In this document: positions 28,684 through 38,090 of the stretch, one piece after another
Layout of the letters: every line of letters begins with the position of its first letter
How positions within the stretch are numbered: the first letter of the stretch is position 1
From: Frigoriglobus tundricola
GTDB taxonomy: Bacteria; Planctomycetota; Planctomycetia; Gemmatales; Gemmataceae
Assembly: GCF_013128195.2 (NCBI RefSeq)
Contig: NZ_CP053452.2
Span: forward strand, 3,720,001-3,784,000
Length of the DNA stretch: 64,000 nucleotides
Direction of reading: 5' to 3'
Translations under genes and position numbers: made by a program
Notes under the pieces: generated by a model
Database searches by the model: none
Told to the model about the DNA's origin: nothing
The model's input: only the letters and a program-made list of their open reading frames with translations

Positions 28684-29748
28684 TCAAGGCAGCGGAACGG
28701 TCTTCAGGTTGAAGCCGGTGCCCGCCTTCACGAGGACGAGCGCGTTCCCGTCGTTCAGTTTGTCGAGTTGCATCACGTCCGTCAGTTCCTTGACCGTCTC
28801 GAACTTGACGCCGGCGGTGTCGCCGTTGGCCACCGCGGCGGTGAGCGGGGCGGCGGAGCCGAACTCGGCCGTCGGGATCTTCATCACCCCGCGGTTGTTG
28901 TTCGACATCAGGATGTAATCCTTTCCGTCTTTCGTGTAGACGATCATGTCCAGCGGGTTGTTGCGGTTGCCCAGTTCGCCGATCGTCTTGCCCTTCACCT
29001 TCGCGCCCGGCTTCAGGTCGGCGACCGGGATCTTCACCAGCGGGGTGCAGGTGTAAGCGGCCATGATGTTGTCTTCCGAGCCGATCTTGTACGCGACGAA
29101 CGTGCGGATCGGCGAGTGCGTTTCCAGCGCCCCGTTGTGCGCGGCGTGGAAGATCTGGATGCCGGTTCCCTTGTCAGCGTCCTTGAACGGGTACGGGATC
29201 ACCCGCAGGGTGCTGGCGAACTCCTCGCTCGACAGCCCGGCGACGATCAGCTTGCCGTCCACGAACGCCATCTGGGTGATGACGGCGGGGGCGCCCTTGG
29301 CCGTGGTGGCCGGGTTCGGCAGCTTCACGCTGGCGAACGGCACGTCCTTGAGCGAGACGGCGGTCACGGTGCCGTCGCGGGCCACCTTGACGAGCGCCGG
29401 GGTGGTCGAGGTGGGGCTCCGGGTCGCGCTCAGGTACACGTTGCCGGACGCCGGGTTCACCTTCATGTCGGTGACCTTCACGTCCTTGGCCGCCACGCCC
29501 AGCACGGCGGCGACCTTCGAGTCGATCTGCTCGACGTTCAGCGCCTTGTCGCCGGCCGGTTTGGTGTCGCCGGTGTCGATGGCGTAGATGGTGGCGGCAG
29601 CGGAGTCGCCGACGAACAGCAGCCCCTTCGGCCCGAAGGCCAGGGCGGTCGCCGATTTCAGCTCCGGGGTGCCGGTCTTCAGATCTTCGGCCCGGCCGGT
29701 GGCGGCCGACGCCAGCAGTAGCGCGGCCACGAGCAGCTTGGTGCGCAT
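28684..29748 (-). CDS. Secreted beta-propeller-like protein
   Basis: The 354-residue protein has a signal peptide (MRTKLLVAALLLASAATGRA). The mature part has propeller-like repeats: LAFGPKGLLFVGDSAAATIY, DMKVNPASGNVYLSATRS, QMAFVDGKLIVAGLSSEE and DMIVYTKDGKDYILMSNNN. Similar planctomycete proteins are annotated only as hypothetical or NHL/SMP-like. No catalytic motif is seen. The start is placed at the signal peptide rather than at an upstream in-frame start. It is monocistronic, with a 422-bp gap to the FKBP genes on its 5' side. Confidence 0.65.
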   Translation of the reverse strand: MRTKLLVAALLLASAATGRAEDLKTGTPELKSATALAFGPKGLLFVGDSAAATIYAIDTGDTKPAGDKALNVEQIDSKVAAVLGVAAKDVKVTDMKVNPASGNVYLSATRSPTSTTPALVKVARDGTVTAVSLKDVPFASVKLPNPATTAKGAPAVITQMAFVDGKLIVAGLSSEEFASTLRVIPYPFKDADKGTGIQIFHAAHNGALETHSPIRTFVAYKIGSEDNIMAAYTCTPLVKIPVADLKPGAKVKGKTIGELGNRNNPLDMIVYTKDGKDYILMSNNNRGVMKIPTAEFGSAAPLTAAVANGDTAGVKFETVKELTDVMQLDKLNDGNALVLVKAGTGFNLKTVPLP

Positions 29749-30170
29749 CGCAGTCCTCTGGTGGAACCGCCCCGTTCCGCGGAAGGAACGGGGCATTTGG
29801 AAAGGGGAGGCGAACCGGGGGCGAGAGCCGCCCCACGGAGATGCATCATCCGGCGCGCCGCGGCAGAAGCAAGGAGAAACCGAATCGTGAGTTCAAGGGG
29901 AAAAATGAAAAATGAAAGACGGAAAGACATGATGGGCCGCGAGTTGGGCCGCGTATCCGGTCGTGCCGCCTGTCGATTTTCATTTTTGCTCTTTTCATCG
30001 ATTGGTGGTGCGGATCGCGGGTCGGTGTGTTGGCCGACGGGCGGAACGCGGATAGGTTGGTAAAGCTGGAATTGCCCGCGATGCGGCTCTGCTCGCGGGC
30101 CGTGAGAACCGCGTGCGTCGGTTCCAAACGCACCGGGTTCGGGTCGGACACTCAAAAGGAGGAACGGAAA
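29749..30170. other. 422-bp intergenic gap between divergent genes
   Basis: It holds a hairpin at about 29770-29793 (CCCCGTTCC/GGAACGGGG) close to the propeller start. It also has an A-rich stretch near 29905 with a repeated AAAAATGAA motif, and an AAAAGGAGGA ribosome site at 30154-30163 for the FKBP gene. No credible ORF or RNA gene is seen. Confidence 0.6.
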
Positions 30171-30611
30171 ATGAGGATGGTATCCGCGTTCGCGCTGGCC
30201 GCGGCGTTCGTCGCCGCGCCGTTCGCCGCCGGCGAGGACAAGAAGCCGGAGCGCCCGGCGCTGGACGCGAAAGAGTGGAAGAAGACCGACTCCGGCCTGG
30301 AAATCTGGGACGTGAAGGTCGGCAAGGGCGACGCGGTGAAGCCCGGCGCGACGGTCGTGATCCACTACACCGGCTGGCTGACCGACGACAAGGCGACCAA
30401 GTTCGACAGCAGTCTGGACCGCGGCAAGAAAGCCGAGTTCCCGCTGGAAAATCTCATTAAGGGGTGGCAGGAGGGGATTCCGGGCATGAAACCGGGCGGC
30501 GTCCGCCGCCTCAAGATCCCCGCCGAACTCGCGTACGGTAAAGCGGGCCGCCCCGGCATTCCCGGCGGCGCCACCCTCGTGTTCGAGATCGAGCTGTTTG
30601 AGAGCAAGTAG
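30171..30611 (+). CDS. FKBP-type peptidyl-prolyl isomerase, exported
   Basis: The 146-residue protein is preceded by a strong AAGGAGG site 8 bp before the ATG. A signal peptide (MRMVSAFALAAAFVAAPFAAG) leads into one FKBP domain: SGLEIWDVKVGKGDAVKPG, VIHYTGWL, FDSS, LIKGWQEGIPGMKPGGVRRL, IPAELAYG and LVFEIELFE. The active-site aromatic and acidic residues (HYTGWL, FDSS, WQEG) are present. It should catalyse proline isomerisation outside the cytoplasm. The next gene is a cytosolic copy, and the two share a nearly identical central stretch at DNA level. Confidence 0.95.
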   Translation: MRMVSAFALAAAFVAAPFAAGEDKKPERPALDAKEWKKTDSGLEIWDVKVGKGDAVKPGATVVIHYTGWLTDDKATKFDSSLDRGKKAEFPLENLIKGWQEGIPGMKPGGVRRLKIPAELAYGKAGRPGIPGGATLVFEIELFESK

Positions 30612-30689
30612 CGACGCCGTTCTCAGTGTTCGGTTCTCCGCCGACTACGACGGAGACTCAACACGGAACAACTCACCAGGAGACGCATC

Positions 30690-31049
30690 ATGGCGATGCC
30701 GCAAGTGGACGCCGCGGAGTGGAAGAAGCTCCCGTCCGGGTTGGAAGTTTGGGACTCGAAAGAGGGCGACGGCGACGCGGTGAAGCCGGGCGGTACGGTC
30801 ACCGTTCACTACACGGGCTGGCTGACCAACGGCAAGCAGTTCGATTCGAGCGTCGGCAGCCGGCCGATCACGTTCCCGCTCGGGCGCGTCATCAAGGGGT
30901 GGCAGGAGGGGATTCCGGGCATGAAGCCGGGCGGCGTCCGCCGCCTCAAGATCCCCGCCGACCTCGGTTACGGGGCCGCTGGCGCCGGTGCCGACATCCC
31001 GCCCAACTCCGTGCTCATCTTCGAAGTGGAACTGATGTCCGCGAAATAG
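30690..31049 (+). CDS. FKBP-type peptidyl-prolyl isomerase, cytosolic
   Basis: The 119-residue single FKBP domain has no signal peptide and starts MAMPQVDAAEWKKLPSGLEV. Active-site motifs are VHYTGWL, FDSSVGS, VIKGWQEGIPGMKPGGVRRL, IPADLGYG and LIFEVELM. It lies 78 bp downstream of the exported paralogue on the same strand, and the two are likely co-transcribed. At 30894-30961 its DNA is almost identical to 30460-30527 of the paralogue, although the rest has diverged. This indicates a duplication followed by gene conversion or strong constraint. Confidence 0.95.
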   Translation: MAMPQVDAAEWKKLPSGLEVWDSKEGDGDAVKPGGTVTVHYTGWLTNGKQFDSSVGSRPITFPLGRVIKGWQEGIPGMKPGGVRRLKIPADLGYGAAGAGADIPPNSVLIFEVELMSAK

Positions 31050-31160
31050 TGGGCAGTGAACAGTGGATCGTGGCCCCTCGCGATCGACGACCCGCGGACC
31101 ACTCGTACACGTACCCGTTGATGCGTGCGCATCAACGGGCCGTGTACCAGGGCGGAGTCG

Positions 31161-32393
31161 CTACCGGCGCAACAGGCGCCACGTCAGGACGAGCCCGACC
31201 GTGCCCATGATGATGTCGGCCGCCCAACAGCCGAGGCCGAGCGGGACGCGGCCGTTCTTGCCCATGTCCGAGCCGGCCAACAGGAGCGGGTAGTAGGCGA
31301 CCAGTGTGGGCAGGAAGCAGATCACGAACGTGCTCAGGTAGTCGGCGCGGTTGGCCCAGATGCCGACGGGGCACCCGATGAGCGCGAAGACGAGGCAGCT
31401 CACCGCCAGCGCCGGCCGCGCGTATAGTTCGGCCTGAAGGTTCCGGACCATCCGGTCCTTGAACTCGAGCTGGTACTTGTACTGTTGCAGTTCGTTCAAG
31501 CCGTTGGCGCGGACGTTGGGGTCGGTCGTGGTGGCGATTTCCGCCGCCCGCGCGTCGCGCCGGCGGACGACCTCGTCTCGCTCCGCGGCCAGCTCGGCGA
31601 TGCGCGGCGGCAGGTCGTCCCACGTCAGCGCGGTGATCCGCACCCGCGCCTCCTTGCCGCTGACCGAGTCCGGCAGGGCCATGACGAACGGCCCGACGCC
31701 GCCGGGGGAGCCGTTCGCGTTCTTGTCGTCGATCACGAACCGGTTCGAGGTGGAGGTGATCGACATGGACCCCGCGGCCGGGTCCACGTGCAACTGGGCC
31801 TCGTGGGCGCGGGCGATGGACCCGTAGGCGAGCGGCACGTCCGCCCCGGACTTGTCTTTCAGCCGCTTCTTGATGACCACGTCCAACAGCCGCTTGCCCT
31901 GCACGTCCCGCACGTACAGCACGTAGGGCAGGTTGGGGTGCCGCAGGCACCGGTCGCGGCGCAGCATGTTGTAGAGCACCTCCTCCGGGTCGGAGAGGAT
32001 CTGCGCGTACAACTGCTGTTGGGTGGCCGGGATGGTGGTGTGGTACAGGGCCGCGGTCGTGACGGTGGTGAGGACGCCGAGCAGCACCGCCGGCGAGATG
32101 ATGCGGTACAGGTGGACGCCGGCCGCCTTCAGGGCCACCACCTCGTTGTCGTGCGACAGCCGGCCGTACACCACGCACGACGCGAACAGCGTCGTCGCGG
32201 GGATGGTGAGCGGCAGCGTGCTCGGTACGAACAGCGGGATCGCGTTCAGCACCTGCGTGAGCGTCAGGCCCATTTGCGACGCCTGCTGGATCAGCCCGAC
32301 GATCAGGAACAGGCCCGTGAGCGTGCCGAGCGACAGCAGGAACACGCGCACCAGTTCCCAGAAGATCATCCGGTTCAGTGTGGTGCCGATCAC
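31161..32393 (-). CDS. LptF/LptG family permease
   Basis: The 410-residue protein starts at a GTG with GAGGAG 5 bp upstream (MIGTTLNRMIFWELVRVFLL). An ATG 8 codons later is the alternative. Three helices come first (FLLSLGTLTGLFLIVGLIQQ, IPLFVPSTLPLTIPATTLFA, ISPAVLLGVLTTVTTAALY). A periplasmic beta region and a coiled coil (ERDEVVRRRDARAAEI) follow, and the protein ends with three more helices (ALAVSCLVFALIGCPVGIW to the C-terminus). This is the LptF/LptG topology. LptF and LptG move lipopolysaccharide from the inner membrane with the ATPase LptB. Only one permease is present here, and it follows an AsmA-like gene on the same strand. Confidence 0.9.
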   Translation of the reverse strand: MIGTTLNRMIFWELVRVFLLSLGTLTGLFLIVGLIQQASQMGLTLTQVLNAIPLFVPSTLPLTIPATTLFASCVVYGRLSHDNEVVALKAAGVHLYRIISPAVLLGVLTTVTTAALYHTTIPATQQQLYAQILSDPEEVLYNMLRRDRCLRHPNLPYVLYVRDVQGKRLLDVVIKKRLKDKSGADVPLAYGSIARAHEAQLHVDPAAGSMSITSTSNRFVIDDKNANGSPGGVGPFVMALPDSVSGKEARVRITALTWDDLPPRIAELAAERDEVVRRRDARAAEIATTTDPNVRANGLNELQQYKYQLEFKDRMVRNLQAELYARPALAVSCLVFALIGCPVGIWANRADYLSTFVICFLPTLVAYYPLLLAGSDMGKNGRVPLGLGCWAADIIMGTVGLVLTWRLLRR

Positions 32394-32538
32394 GTCTGCT
32401 CCTCGCCAGCGGCGGGGAGGGCGCGAGTGTCCGGTACGTGAGCGCGTGAGTGGAAGACGAAAGCCGTCGGGTCGCCCCGCTCGTCTGCCCGGCACTCGCA
32501 CTCACACGTTCCGATCGCTCGCGCGCCCCTCGGGTCCG

Positions 32539-35500
32539 CTATCTCCCTAACACTTTGGCCCCGGCCCGTTTGAGCCGATCGAGCACCGCCTTGGTCGGTT
32601 CGGTGACCAGGGGCACCGGCACCGCCCTGTATTTCAGCTCGCCGTTTTCCCGCGTCAACTTGATGGTGAACAGGCTCTTGCTGAAAAATTCCGTCAGGTC
32701 GCCCACCACCGGCTGGTTGGTCATCTGCTTGAGGACCTGCGACAAGACGGTGTAGAACTCGAACTTCACGTACTCGCCCGTGAGGTCCAGTTCCCCCGCC
32801 CCCCCGACGCAGACGGCCCGGCCGATCAGGTCGAGCTGATCGACCTTCAGCCGGTCGCCCTGGACGCGGAACACGACGTGGGCCTGCTCGAACGCGGTCT
32901 TGTCCGGCGCCGAGCCTTTGAACAGCTTCACCAGGTCGAGCATGATCGGCAGGTTGTACATCCGCCCGGTGGGCACGTCGATCTTGCCCTTCCCCTCGAC
33001 GACCAGGCGCCCGGACTTGGGATCGGGCCGGTTGTAGACGAGGATCTGGGCCTGCGCGATGCCCTTCAGGTCGGCGTCGGAGCCGAGCTTGTAGTGCCGG
33101 GCCACCTCCTCGAGGTTCGCGTCGGTCACCGTGAGCCACACCTCGTAGCGGGTCGGGTCGGAGAGGACGAGGTGCGCCTGCCCGCCGAGTTCGCCGTGGA
33201 ACAGCCACCCGGTCACCTTCTGGAACTGGAGCGTGGTCGGCAGGAACTGGCCGGGCCGGGCCGGGTCGGGCTGCTGCTCGTCGGCGGCGAGCTGGCACTT
33301 CGCCCCGGTCACGGGCATGCGCGAGATGATCGCCCGGTCCAGCCAGACGTTCCCGCGGACCATCCCGACGTGCGTGCCCTCGTACCGCCCGCAGCAGGCG
33401 ATCGAGCCGTGCGCGTCCTCCCACTCCACCCCGGTGTCGAGGGCCGCCCCGGACAGCTTCAGTTCCGCGTCCCAGTACACGACGGGGTCGGGGCGGAGGA
33501 CCGGGGCCGCGGCCGGGGCGGCGGCCAGTTGCCCGCGGGCGACCGGGGCGTTCGGGCCCGGCGGCGCGGGGCGCCTCGGGCGGGGTCAGCACCACCATGT
33601 GCTTCACCCGGAGCGCCGCCCGGCCCTTGAGCTGTAAATCGTCGAGGGCCGTGCCGAGCCGCCCGGGCAGCGCCTTTTTCAGCGCCGCGTCCGGGACGAG
33701 CGGCGCCATCTCGATGTCGCCGAGGTTGGCCCACACGGCGCCATTGGGGTAGAACCGCACGTCGGCCGCCGAGAGCTTCACTTCCGCTGCGCCGTGTCGC
33801 GCGGTGACGTGGGCCAGATCCAGTCGGTCGTTCTCGTACCGCAACCAGCCCTTGAGGCCGGTCAGTTCGTAGGGGAAGAACGCGGGCGTCACCGTCGGCC
33901 CGGAGAACTGGAACGTGATTTTCAGGTCCTTCGCCGGATCGAACGGCAGTTCGTCCGGTGCGGCCCGGCCCCCGACCGGGTTCGCGGGCGGGCGGGCGAT
34001 CACCTCCACGTCGGCGGTGCAGGAGGTGAGTTTGCCCTTGGGCGCGAGCGCGTCCCACAACGTGTCCACCTTTGCGGCCGCGAGCGCGGCCTTCAGTTCG
34101 CCGTCCAGCGGCACGTCGGCCCCCTCGACGTGGAGCGTCAATTTGTAGTCGGTGCCGCCCGGCACCGGGCGCCGGGCGCCGTGAATCCGCAACTGCGCGG
34201 GCGCGCCCGCGCCCGACTTGCCGGCGTGGACCGCGGTGAAGTCGTCGAACACCACCTCGTCGCCCTCGGCGGGCGCCTCTTTCGGTTCGCCCGGCCGGCC
34301 CGGCCGCACCGGCCGGTCGGGGTCGGTGGACGTGGTGCGGATCACCAGCCGGCCCTTCAGCTTCTCCAGCGGGTACGGGAACGCGGTGTAGTTCAGCTTC
34401 CCCTCGTTGACGACGATGCGGAACTCGTTCTCGGTCAGGTTCACGCCGGCCCGCCGGGTGATCTTCGCCATGAAGTTGCCGCGGCCGGAGGCGCGGAACT
34501 CGCGCACCAGCGCGGCGTACTGCGGCGGCAGGGCGCTGTACAGTTGCTCGTCGATCGGCACGTTCGACCCGGTGATCTGGAGGGCGACGGCCGGGTCGTC
34601 GCCCGCCCCGTCGATATGCCCGCTCACCGTGATGAGCTGTCCGGCGGCGGTGCCGATCAGGTTCACGCTGGTGGTCTCGCTCCCGGTGTGGGTGACCGTC
34701 CTCTTGACCAGCCCGCGCACGTCCGAGACCGGGTAGCGGAACTTTTCGTAACTCATGGCGGCCTGTTTCGGCCGCACCTCCATCTCGCGCCGCCACCCGG
34801 CCCCGTCCCGGGTAAACTTGTACCCGAGATCGACCTGCCCGCTCGGGCTAAACATGTGCCGCCCGCGCTTCAGTTTGTCCGGCAGCCGGTTGAACAGGTC
34901 GTCGTCCAGCGCGATGCCCGTCGCGGCGACGTCGAGCTTTTGCAGGTTGTCCTCGAACCGCCGCAGCGGGTCGTCCGCCGGCCCCTTGGCCGGGGGGAGC
35001 GCGGGGGCGTCCGTTCGCGTCTCCAGCGACACCCGCACCTTCGCCTGTCCGATCTGCGCGGACGCGTCCTCGACTTTGACCCGCCCGTCGACGCTGCGCA
35101 CCGTGGCCGCGATTTTTTCGACCGGCCACGGCAGTTCCGGGTGCTCGAACCGCGCGTCTTTCACCTCGAGCCGCACGTCGTGTTGCCACTGCGGCACCCG
35201 GTCCGGGGCGTAGTTGAGGTCGGCTTTCACGTTCGCGTTCGCGGTCAGCCGGGCCAGGTGCGTGACCAGTTCCGGGGCGAACCGTTCCGCCGTCGGCACG
35301 GCGGCCGCGCCGAGCGGGAAGTCGCTCAGTTCGACCGACAGGGCCAGGTGGTTGTTGATCCGGTTCAGCCGCCCGCGGACGGTCAACGGGCCGTAGCCCT
35401 TCGCGTTCGCGGTCGCCTGAACGGTCAGCGCGGACAGCGGGTCGTTGAGCAGCGTGAGGTGGACGTCGGAGAGCGTGGTCGGGGGCAGCGCGCCGCGGGC

Positions 35501-35965
35501 CCGGTCGGTGACTACGACGGTGGCGTTCTTGAGCACGAACGTCGGGATCGGCTGGTCCGCCGGACTGGGTTTGAGCACCTCCCCCAGGTTCCACTTGCCG
35601 TCCGCCGAGCGCTCGACGCGGAACGTCGGGCCGTCCATTTCCACCTTGCGGATGAACAGTATACCGCGGTTCAGTCGCTCTTTGTCGTGGTACAGAACGG
35701 CGTTCGGGACGAGGAGGAACGGCTGGCCGGTGGGGTCGCCCTGGCGGGTCAGCCGGAGGTCGGTGACGGCGATCCCGCCCAGAATGCGCATCCGGGCCGA
35801 ACCGACGTGGATGTCCACGCCCTCGAACTGTTTGCTCAGGGTGTCGACGACCTGCTCCCGGACCCGGTCCGGGCTGATCCACGAATTGGCGACCCACGCG
35901 CAGGCGGCGAGAGCCGCCACGCCGGCGAGGATCAGCCCGCGGATCAACCAACTGCGAACGCGCAT
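32539..35965 (-). pseudogene. AsmA-like envelope protein with one frameshift
   Basis: The protein would have about 1141 residues. It starts MRVRSWLIRGLILAGVAALA, an N-terminal membrane helix. AsmA-type features follow: DTLSKQFEGVDIHVGSARMR, FLLVPNAVLYHDKERL, VEMDGPTFRVERSADGKWNL and SDVHLTLLNDPLSALTVQAT, then long beta-rich repeats. Near 33550 one extra base shifts the frame. The new frame continues with PVLRPDPVVYWDAELKLSGA, GRMYNLPIMLDLVKLFKG and VLDRLKRAGAKVLGR to the stop at 32539. Length is one base over a multiple of three. AsmA/TamB/YhdP proteins bridge the periplasm and carry phospholipid to the outer membrane. The LptF-like gene begins 146 bp later on the same strand. The shift lies in a GC-rich run and may be a sequence error. 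Confidence 0.82.
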
Positions 35966-36209
35966 CCGTGCCCGTCCCGAAGCCACTCTTAACCGCCGCC
36001 GGCCGGACACCCCGTTCCGGGGGGGCGGTAAGAAGTGGGACCATACGCAGAGCCCGGTGGCTGGTCAATTCCGACTCGGGAGCCGCGTTTCGGTCTTGAG
36101 TCTGTGGCTTCGGAAGGGAATAGGGACGCCCGGACTCAACCTTTCGCGCGGGTCCCGCGATTGGTACCATCAACTACCCCCTCAATTTTCACTCGCTCCG
36201 AGGCGAATC

Positions 36210-36737
36210 ATGAAAGCCCTCATTCTGGCGGCCGACCGGTTCGAGGATTTGACCCTGTTCCTGCCGTGGTACCGGCTCCGCGAAGAAGGTGTGGAGGTGA
36301 CGGTGGCCGCGCCGTTCCTGCACGCGGTCACCGGGACGCACGGGTACGCGGTCGAGCCGGATACGGCGATCCACGAGGTGAACCCGGCCGAATACGACCT
36401 GTTATTCGTGCCCGCCGGGCCGGCCGCGGAACACCTGCGGCAGCGCGAGGAGGCCGTGGACGTGGCCCGCACATTCATTGAGGACGGGCGCAAGGTCGCG
36501 GCCATCGGACACGGGGCGCAGCTGCTCATCAGTGCCGGCGTTCTTGACGGCCGCCGCGTCACCTGTTCACCGGGCATTCGCGACGACGTGCGCGCCGCCG
36601 GGGCCGTGTACAGTGATGAGGCCACCGTGACCGATGGCATTCTGCTCACCGGCCGCGGGCCCGACGATCTGCCGGCGTTCGCGCAGGCGATGATGGCGCT
36701 GCTCGGCGCGGCGCGAAAGGTGCTGAGCGTGAGGTGA
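36210..36737 (+). CDS. DJ-1/PfpI-fold protein lacking the catalytic Cys
   Basis: The 175-residue protein has the DJ-1/PfpI layout: MKALILAADRFEDLTLFLPW (with the conserved Glu after AD-R-F), AEYDLLFVPAGPAAEHLRQ, the elbow KVAAIGHGAQLLISAGVLDG, VTCSPGIRDDVRAAGAVYSD, VTDGILLTGRGPDDLPAFAQ and a C-terminal helix. In active members the elbow reads AICHG, but here the nucleophilic Cys is Gly (AIGHG). The protein is therefore unlikely to act as a classical cysteine hydrolase or glyoxalase, and may be structural or regulatory. It is convergent with clpS and separated from it by a hairpin. Confidence 0.9.
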   Translation: MKALILAADRFEDLTLFLPWYRLREEGVEVTVAAPFLHAVTGTHGYAVEPDTAIHEVNPAEYDLLFVPAGPAAEHLRQREEAVDVARTFIEDGRKVAAIGHGAQLLISAGVLDGRRVTCSPGIRDDVRAAGAVYSDEATVTDGILLTGRGPDDLPAFAQAMMALLGAARKVLSVR

Positions 36738-36759
36738 GTACAGGGCGGAAGCCCTGTAC
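36738..36759. terminator. Hairpin between convergent PfpI-like and ClpS genes
   Basis: GTACAGGG pairs with CCCTGTAC around CGGAAG, starting right after the PfpI-like stop and ending 11 bp before the clpS stop. It probably serves as a shared terminator, although T tracts are short. Confidence 0.65.
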
Positions 36760-36769
36760 CCTTGTGTGC

Positions 36770-37069
36770 TTATGCCGGCTCGATGCTCGCGGGCAGCCCG
36801 CGGTCGGCGAACTGTTCGACGAACAGTTCGGCGCGCTCCAAGTGGGTGACCAGCACGAGCGACCGGCCGCGGTGGTGGGCCTCCCACATCCGGTACTCGG
36901 CTTCCGCGGACCCGAACCGGGTGAGTTCCATTACGACGCGCGCCACGAACATCAAATCGGTGTTGGTGGCTTTGTGCAAAACGACTTTGAACCGGCGGGC
37001 GGGAAACGAACCGCCGTGGGCCAGAAGATTGGGGCGGTCGTTCCGCCGGGACGGGGGGCGGATGGACAT
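36770..37069 (-). CDS. clpS: ATP-dependent Clp protease adaptor ClpS-like
   Basis: The 99-residue protein starts MSIRPPSRRNDRPN; an in-frame ATG 6 codons upstream is the alternative. The ClpS core runs FKVVLHKATNTDLMFVARVV, then YRMWEAHHRGRSLVLVTHLE and AELFVEQFADRGLPASIEP, which follow the family helix and strand order. ClpS delivers N-degron substrates to ClpA or ClpC. The canonical pocket motif NDDxT after the VxLHN strand is replaced by KATNTD, so substrate choice may differ. The His of the second motif (H-x-x-G-R) is kept. No clp gene is adjacent. Confidence 0.85.
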   Translation of the reverse strand: MSIRPPSRRNDRPNLLAHGGSFPARRFKVVLHKATNTDLMFVARVVMELTRFGSAEAEYRMWEAHHRGRSLVLVTHLERAELFVEQFADRGLPASIEPA

Positions 37070-37349
37070 GGCGGCCTCGTGTTGCACCGGCCCGCCGCGT
37101 GAGGTGATCGCCTCACGAGCGGGCGGGCGACGCGGCCTGGGCGGGAGAGGTCGACTTCCCAGGCAGCCTGATCCCCGAACTCACTCCAACGTACCGCACC
37201 GGGTGCGGGGCGGTCAAACCGGGAAGTGTGCGGATGTGAAGCGCACAAGAATCGGTGAGGCGGGCGCGACGGTTGTAACGAATTTGGCGACCCGGGGGCC
37301 GACGGGCGGCCGCGCACCTCGCATGTGTTATTTTTCCGCGCTGCCGAGA

Positions 37350-37833
37350 AATCCCGGACGGGTCTGCCGGCCGGCCTGTAAGCCGGGTTTTGTCTCCGCC
37401 CTTCGGGCGGACGACGGTCATTTATCTAGCCCCGCCGTTGCCGGCGGGATCGAGCGGTCTACCCGAGGATCGTAACGGGCCGGGCCGGCCCTGTCCTCTG
37501 CTTGACCTTGCTTCCGGTGGGGTTTGCCGAGCCGGCGGGTCACCCCGCCGCTGGTGCGCTCTTACATTAAGGGCTTGCGCCCCGCACCTTTTCACCCTTA
37601 CCTCCAGCGCGGAGCGCGGGGTGCGAAACTCGGAACGAAAGAAACCGGCGTAACTCCGAGTTCCGCACACCGCGCGCCGCGCTGGATCGGCGGTACACTT
37701 TCTGTTGCACTTTCCCGCCCGTTGGCGGTGCGAGCCGGGACGCCCGCGACCGTTACCGGGGGTGGACGTTATCCACCACCGCGCCCTGTGAAGCCCGGAC
37801 TTTCCTCCGTGGGCGGTGGCCAGTTGTCCGTGT
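37350..37833 (-). ncRNA. rnpB: RNase P RNA
   Basis: Read on the minus strand, the conserved 5' core GGAGGAAAGTCCGGGCTTC lies near 37790-37808. The 3' core includes GTGAAAAGGTGCGGG and GTAAGAGCGCACCAGCGG (37555-37595), then GGCAAACCCC (about 37521), CGTTACGATCCTCGGGTAGA (37454-37473) and AAACCCGGCTTACAGGCC near the 3' end. These are diagnostic of bacterial type A RNase P RNA, which matures tRNA 5' ends. P1 is placed by pairing CAC-GGAC (about 37826-37832) with GTCCGGG (37353-37359), so the ends are approximate. P12 is long, with arms from 37604 to 37685. No promoter can be assigned. Confidence 0.93.
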
Positions 37834-38090
37834 CCCGTTGGCAGCCGAACATTCAACCGGAGGCGCCTCCGTTGCCTGCTTCTTGACTGCGAACCGATCA
37901 CCGACAACTGACCACCGCACCCAGGCGACCGTCCGGCCGACCGACAGACCCGAACCGCCATCATAGCTCTCGGCTACTGGCAAGAGAAGGGACACGGCCC
38001 GCGGAGAAAGGTTCGACCGGCCCACGTGAAGAGGTCGCGAGTGCCCTACGGACGTGCGCCCGGCACGGAGCCGCGACCGGAACCGCGGTA

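Noticed and set aside
33794-35992. 732-codon plus-strand frame opposite the AsmA-like gene
   Set aside because: The minus strand has signal, helix and AsmA motifs, while this frame has none.
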